The notes below the pieces were generated by a model. It saw only the letters and a program-made list of their open reading frames with translations. It had not been told where the DNA came from and made no database searches. A DNA stretch of 64,000 nucleotides from Citrus sinensis (lineage: Eukaryota; Streptophyta; Magnoliopsida; Sapindales; Rutaceae): positions 10,166,501 to 10,230,500 of the forward strand of contig NC_068557.1 in assembly GCF_022201045.2 (NCBI RefSeq). Reading direction: 5' to 3'. The position numbers were made by a program, and so were the translations under genes. This document shows positions 59,665 to 64,000 of the stretch, piece by piece. How positions within the stretch are numbered: position 1 is the first letter of the stretch; the number at the start of each line of letters is the position of its first letter.

Positions 59665-60303
59665 TGTAAAAGAGATTGTAACATTTTTCAATTTTGGTTT
59701 GACATTCTGGAATAAAACGGCTTGTCGTTCTGGATAAAACGATTAACCGTTTAATTCCAGAGAGCACGTTTTCTGTTCTATAGAAAACGATTAACCGTTT
59801 GGAGAAAATGGTTAACCGTTTATTTCCAGTGAGCAACTTATTTTTACATTCTGGAATAAAATGGCTCGCCGTTATTAAGAAAACGGCTAACTGTTTTTTT
59901 CCAGAGAACGTGTTTTCGCGTCAACTGGAAAAACGGTTAGCACGCTTGCAAATTTCAATTGTGAATGGATGCAAATTTCAAACAAAAAAGAGTGTCTTTG
60001 AAGAAGTACTATTTCTAATGGTTGTATTTTTTCAAATAAACACCTTTTTCGTTAAAATAGAAATACACATTAGATTAATATCATATTTTTACAGATGTCT
60101 TGAGTGTTCTGGAATATAATCTTATTTGTTAGAGATTGTATTCAGGATTTGTTATATCTTGGGGGTAATTTTTCATTAAACTCTATAGCAAACCAAGAGT
60201 AGTGAGGGCAAATAAAACCTTAAAGAAAAGTGTACAAACACGTCTCAAATCCTATCAAATTCTCTTGCTGTTATTTGCCTCCATATTCGAAAATCCACCA
60301 ACA
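59665..60303 (+). repeat. Right LTR of the copia element
   Basis: 639 bp; the same layout as the left LTR with numerous substitutions and small indels. Confidence 0.92.
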
Positions 60304-61378
60304 TTATAAGCACTTTTTTCCTACATCAAAATCAGTACGTTTTAAACAATGTTTAGGTTAATGTTACTACTTGAAGCACTCGTAAGTCTTGCGTCATGTG
60401 GGTAATTTACAACGCCGCACATCAAGTGCATGTTCCTCATTGGCCAACCTGCAGCAAGGCATTAGTATAAAACAGTCCATTTTCAGTGAAATGAAAAGAA
60501 AATTGCGCGAATCTTTAGCTATCATTCATTGAAGAAACAAAGAAGTTTGTCCTTAACAAGAAATCTGATCTAATGATGCCTTATGGTTATACAAATCCTA
60601 CAGGGGCAAAATTGTTCAGTAAAGGTTCTAAAGAGTAAAGTGAAAAAGAAAAGAAAGAAGAAGAAGAAAAAGAAGATTCCCATGCGAATTATCCATTTCT
60701 TCTATAGCTAGCATTTGTCAGTCATTGGCTAGCAAGGATTATGTGACAACTTGTCAACCGACTGCATCAATCTTTTTGGACAAAAGATAAATCTCTTATA
60801 ACTCAGAGCTTCACTGGCTTCACCATTCTCTGACAAGTGACAAGTAGATGCGTATTACTCAAGCCACAAGATAATACCAGGCTGTAGGAATCAAATTAAA
60901 TCAGAGTGTACTTGTGGGTGTTAAATCTCACGTCTTTTCTCTTAACCTCTTTTGCAAGCAAGATATGTTACTTATAAAAGTTCAATTTTCTTTTTAATAT
61001 GTAGAGAAGAAAAGCTACTTGTATATTTAATCAAAATTAATTTATGCTTCACATTCACCAACAACTGAGTAATTTGGTTCGTCCATGCCACATTCAATTC
61101 ACAGAAAAAAGAAAAGAAACTAGATTTGGTATTTACAAGGCTAATAGTATCTTTTTGACAGAAAAACAAAAAGAAAGAAAGAAAAGAAAATGGGTATAGA
61201 TGAACCTAGCAAACTAAACCATCATCCCTGACTGCCCAAACAAACATGAGTACCTCGCTCCAATATGAACTAAAATACATTTATTTCATACCTGGACTTG
61301 CCCAACTTGTATCACAAACAAAGCAAAAACAAGATTCAACTAAATTACATTTGGCTCACACAGTGTTCAAGAATTTGA

Positions 61379-62665
61379 TCATTTAAAATAAGGACTGGAA
61401 AACAAAGTCTGAAGGAAAGTCAGAATCAAAAGGATAGTACCAACAACTTGAGAAACAACAGCCCAAGGGGAGCCACAATACCTGTGCATGTATTCATATC
61501 TCAAACGGGAACTCCAATGCCCGCAGTACATCTTCACTTCCTGGAGAAGAGCTTGATAATAAAAATTCGTGAGATGAGCATCATTGTACAGGATTTTGAA
61601 GAAATGAGTTACATCCCCAGGATTCAGACAGTTTTCGATAAGTAAATATTCAGAGAGTAACTCTACATCTTCTTTGTTGTGAATGACACTAGCCATGAGG
61701 TTGGCATAAGAAGTGACTATTGGTTCGTAATTCGGACAACATTGCTCGAAGCTGATGAGGTTCCTGAAGAGAGTTTCTGTTGTTTTGTGGATAATCAAAG
61801 GTGGCATTTCAAGAGCACCATTACTTCTGAATTTTATATCGAGGATACTAGCTGAATTTACTCTCTGTAACTTGATTCCGGACTGCTGCATCTTCATGAC
61901 AGAAGGGCAATTTTCCCATCCACCTTGTCGATAACTGCATTTGTATCCTTTTTCCAAAGGCAAAACCAATGAATGCCGCAGTAGGTCAAGAATATGCTTG
62001 ATGTTACGGACTTCGAATTGCTCTGGCTTTGTTTCAGGTTTTCTAGATGAGAAGATGTTAGCGAAGTATTCGAGAGTAAGTGTGATCAAAGACTCTCGTT
62101 CAGAATCAGAAGCCTTTGTCAAGCTGAACAACCGCTCAAGAACTAGCCAAGGAATTTGGTTTTCAAGCAAAATGAGATCATGGTTTAAATATTCTAGAAA
62201 ACAAGACATGGCAAATGTAGGATCATCAGGCTGTTTTGGAAAAATGCCAGAGTCTTTGCGGAATAGCTCAATAATGAAGCAACCATCAAGCACTAAAACT
62301 TCTATAAATTCATGATCATCCAAGTCAATAGAACCTGCATAGCACAGTCGAGCATGATCTTTGAGAGGAGCGACGGCATCGACGATCTCCCTCCATTTGA
62401 GATGTGGATCCCGTGATCTTCGGAGGAGATCTTGCATGCACTTCCATTTCATTGTTTGTGTAAGTTTGAGTTGTTCATCTTTCCAGTGAAAAGGCCCAAA
62501 TGAAAATGCCCTAGGGATGTATGCGTTTTCATTATGCCTGAAGAGAACTTTCGGGGTCTTGAAGATGCTAGCATTAAGTGCCATGGCGAGCTTTTCTGCC
62601 ATCATATCTTCAAAGGAGGATCCCAATAGTTTCACATCAACCACTATCTGATCACTTTCTGCCAT
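61379..62665 (-). CDS. DUF247 (UPF0481) family protein, duplicate B
   Basis: An intact single-exon frame of 428 residues, one shorter than duplicate A, caused by loss of an Asp/Glu-type codon in the KKPDETKPEQ region. All family blocks are kept: FSFGPFHW, VLVLDGCFIIE, HDLILLENQIPWLVLERLF, NLISFEQCCPN and the membrane helix after SPWAVVSQVVG. No stops or frameshifts. Differences from duplicate A are concentrated in amino-acid-changing positions. The region immediately upstream of the ATG is almost identical to that of A, except for a 4-base loss that removes a TATA-like run. Both copies look functional as proteins. Confidence 0.93.
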   Translation of the reverse strand: MAESDQIVVDVKLLGSSFEDMMAEKLAMALNASIFKTPKVLFRHNENAYIPRAFSFGPFHWKDEQLKLTQTMKWKCMQDLLRRSRDPHLKWREIVDAVAPLKDHARLCYAGSIDLDDHEFIEVLVLDGCFIIELFRKDSGIFPKQPDDPTFAMSCFLEYLNHDLILLENQIPWLVLERLFSLTKASDSERESLITLTLEYFANIFSSRKPETKPEQFEVRNIKHILDLLRHSLVLPLEKGYKCSYRQGGWENCPSVMKMQQSGIKLQRVNSASILDIKFRSNGALEMPPLIIHKTTETLFRNLISFEQCCPNYEPIVTSYANLMASVIHNKEDVELLSEYLLIENCLNPGDVTHFFKILYNDAHLTNFYYQALLQEVKMYCGHWSSRLRYEYMHRYCGSPWAVVSQVVGTILLILTFLQTLFSSPYFK

Positions 62666-62981
62666 AGCAGTGTTCTTCTACTTCTGCTTGGGTTCAACAA
62701 GAATCAGAGTGAGAACTTGAAAAGCTGAACATTCATACTTCAGTATACTAAAAATGCTAATGAAACAGTTGCTGATTTAAATTGCACATACTTACAACTT
62801 ACAAATTGGATTCCTGTTCTGATTTATGAATCAAATCTTCATGAGTTCTCACTCTATTCTTGAGCAACCTGCAGAATGTACTTTAAAAAAAAAAAATAGT
62901 AAACAAGTTTAAGGGCGTTAGCAAGAAAATGCAATGAACCTTGACCATGCATGAAGTATTGAAGCAACAAATGATCTTTAT

Positions 62982-63197
62982 ATGCATGGTAAAGGATACA
63001 AAAGAAGACGCAGGAGAAAGGATTTATCTATTGTTGCAGGTATGCAATGCCTTTCGCTGATTAAAGATATTAAAGACAAAGCGCATATGAAGAATATGTG
63101 GGATTTTGTATCGAACAAGTTTACTAAAGTGGGTAAAGTTCACATGTACAATGTGAAATCATCCTTAATCCCTTTTAATTTGGAGCCAATCATATAA
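62982..63197 (+). CDS. 71-codon open frame inside a perfectly duplicated block, copy B (function unknown)
   Basis: Base-for-base identical to the frame at 45,847-46,062. See that entry. Identity of noncoding flanks in the same block means conservation alone does not prove that it is translated. Confidence 0.3.
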   Translation: MHGKGYKRRRRRKDLSIVAGMQCLSLIKDIKDKAHMKNMWDFVSNKFTKVGKVHMYNVKSSLIPFNLEPII

Positions 63198-64000
63198 TGT
63201 GAGCTAGCAGAAATTTTAGAATACAGTGGAGATAATATAATCGACTAATATGTGTATAATATGTGTAATTATATTTAATATAATCACCACTTGCATGATA
63301 ATTTTTTAAAATAAATATACATGTTATAATATGATCTACTTATTGTATGACTGATATGATACCTCTAATTTATTTTAAAATTTCTCGTGAGCTAAAGAGG
63401 AAAAGTGAAAAGCATTATTAAAAATACTAGGAGAATTTGTACTTTGCTTCGGCTAATAAAAAGATATTGAAAATGCCATTCTTCTTCTTTTATTCTTTTT
63501 TTTCCCTTTTCCGGAATTTGGGAATTCAAATACTTAGACACATTGAGGCATTGATTGGTTTTGCCATCGGAAGTCGGAAGTCTATCGAGACTCGGTCGAA
63601 AATTTTAACCCCATCGAGGAATATTTAATTATCTACGACCACCATCCATATTTGTGGAAAAAGGATTATATTGAGTCCTTATATAGATTTTAACTTGTAA
63701 TCTACTTTGTCCAGAGAACAAGTCTACTATTAGATTAAGGGTTTACAGGCTCAGTTTGCCATATTTTTCAATTAGAATTTATATTTTTCAATTAGAATTT
63801 ATTTAAGTAGTACTTTCTATTAATCAAATTTTTACCAACAAAATTGAATTGTTTATTTGTCGACGAAAGCTTTTATAAAAAATTATAAAATTATTTTATT
63901 AGACAAAAAATTTTAAAGTTATATTAATAAAAGGAATAAATAAGGTGGTGAAATAAATTAATTATGTTTTAGATAATTCAACATTTAAAAAAAAATTCTA

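Larger units (their letters stand above)
53180..60308 (+). mobile_element. Decayed Ty1/copia LTR retrotransposon with 5-bp TSD
   Basis: LTRs at 53185-53815 and 59665-60303 share TG...CA ends. They are flanked by TTATA (53180-53184 and 60304-60308). A purine tract (AGTGGGGGA, 59655-59663) precedes the right LTR. Internal order is gag, zinc knuckle, protease region, GAG-pre-integrase, integrase, reverse transcriptase, RNase H. Integrase before reverse transcriptase is the copia order. Several stops and frameshifts inactivate it, and a foreign segment of about 1.27 kb splits the pol region. The LTRs differ at many sites, indicating an older insertion than the gag-only element. I could not recognise a primer-binding site after the left LTR. 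Confidence 0.93.
60632..64000. repeat. Segmental duplication, copy B (runs off the window)
   Basis: Same order as copy A at 43,448-46,803: 3' flank, DUF247 gene on the minus strand, conserved 348-nt block, upstream AT-rich DNA. It continues to the last base of the window. Confidence 0.9.

Overview
This window is nuclear DNA from a eudicot plant. The genes have short GT-AG introns in AT-rich noncoding DNA, every recognisable protein belongs to a plant family, and the spaces between genes are full of plant transposon relics. The codon style and gene content remind me of Citrus or another Rutaceae, but that is only an impression that the sequence alone cannot prove.

Layout. 1-3.3 kb: gene-free, with one long SINE flanked by a 13-bp target-site duplication (TSD). 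3.3-4.7 kb: intact DUF247 (UPF0481) gene, + strand. 6.0-6.7 kb: two-exon GPI-anchored phytocyanin, - strand. 7.5-11.0 kb: nine-exon secreted acid-lipase-family triacylglycerol lipase, - strand, with all exon junctions resolved. 12.3-13.6 kb: a Mutator-like element with about 200-bp terminal inverted repeats (TIRs) carrying a broken mTERF gene fragment (Pack-MULE-like). 14.5-17.8 kb: three-exon At3g27210-type acylated protein, - strand, with a SINE in intron 1. 18-28 kb: gene-poor, with hAT-like and Mutator-like MITEs and microsatellites. 28.1-30.9 kb: cytosolic ribulose-phosphate 3-epimerase, + strand, eight exons including a 5-nt microexon. 32.3-32.9 kb: a near-complete fold-back element. 34.6-36.7 kb: LYK4-type LysM receptor pseudokinase, + strand, no intron. 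37-39.8 kb: two more MITEs and a 118-bp tandem repeat. 40.3-40.7 kb: calmodulin-like protein, - strand. 42.1 kb: tRNA-Lys(CUU), next to an unidentified exon remnant split by an hAT MITE.

43-64 kb is a DUF247 cluster. A block with one DUF247 gene (44.2-45.5 kb) is repeated at 61.4-62.7 kb, together with at least 1.2 kb of upstream DNA. Two broken DUF247 relics with the same internal deletion lie at 43.1 and 52.6 kb. Between the copies sit a complete gag-only LTR element (48,560-50,589), a Tourist-like MITE and a decayed 7.1-kb Ty1/copia element (53,185-60,303), which itself carries a foreign insertion.

The genes do not form one pathway. They are independent housekeeping genes (epimerase, tRNA), surface or defence-type genes (LysM receptor, phytocyanin, lipase, calmodulin-like) and DUF247 paralogues. 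The observations most worth a second look are the mosaic divergence of the DUF247 duplication with its 348-nt perfectly identical block, the mTERF-carrying Mutator-like element, the 5-nt microexon, the split exon beside the tRNA, and the long fold-back element. I did not find a clearly new multi-gene system.
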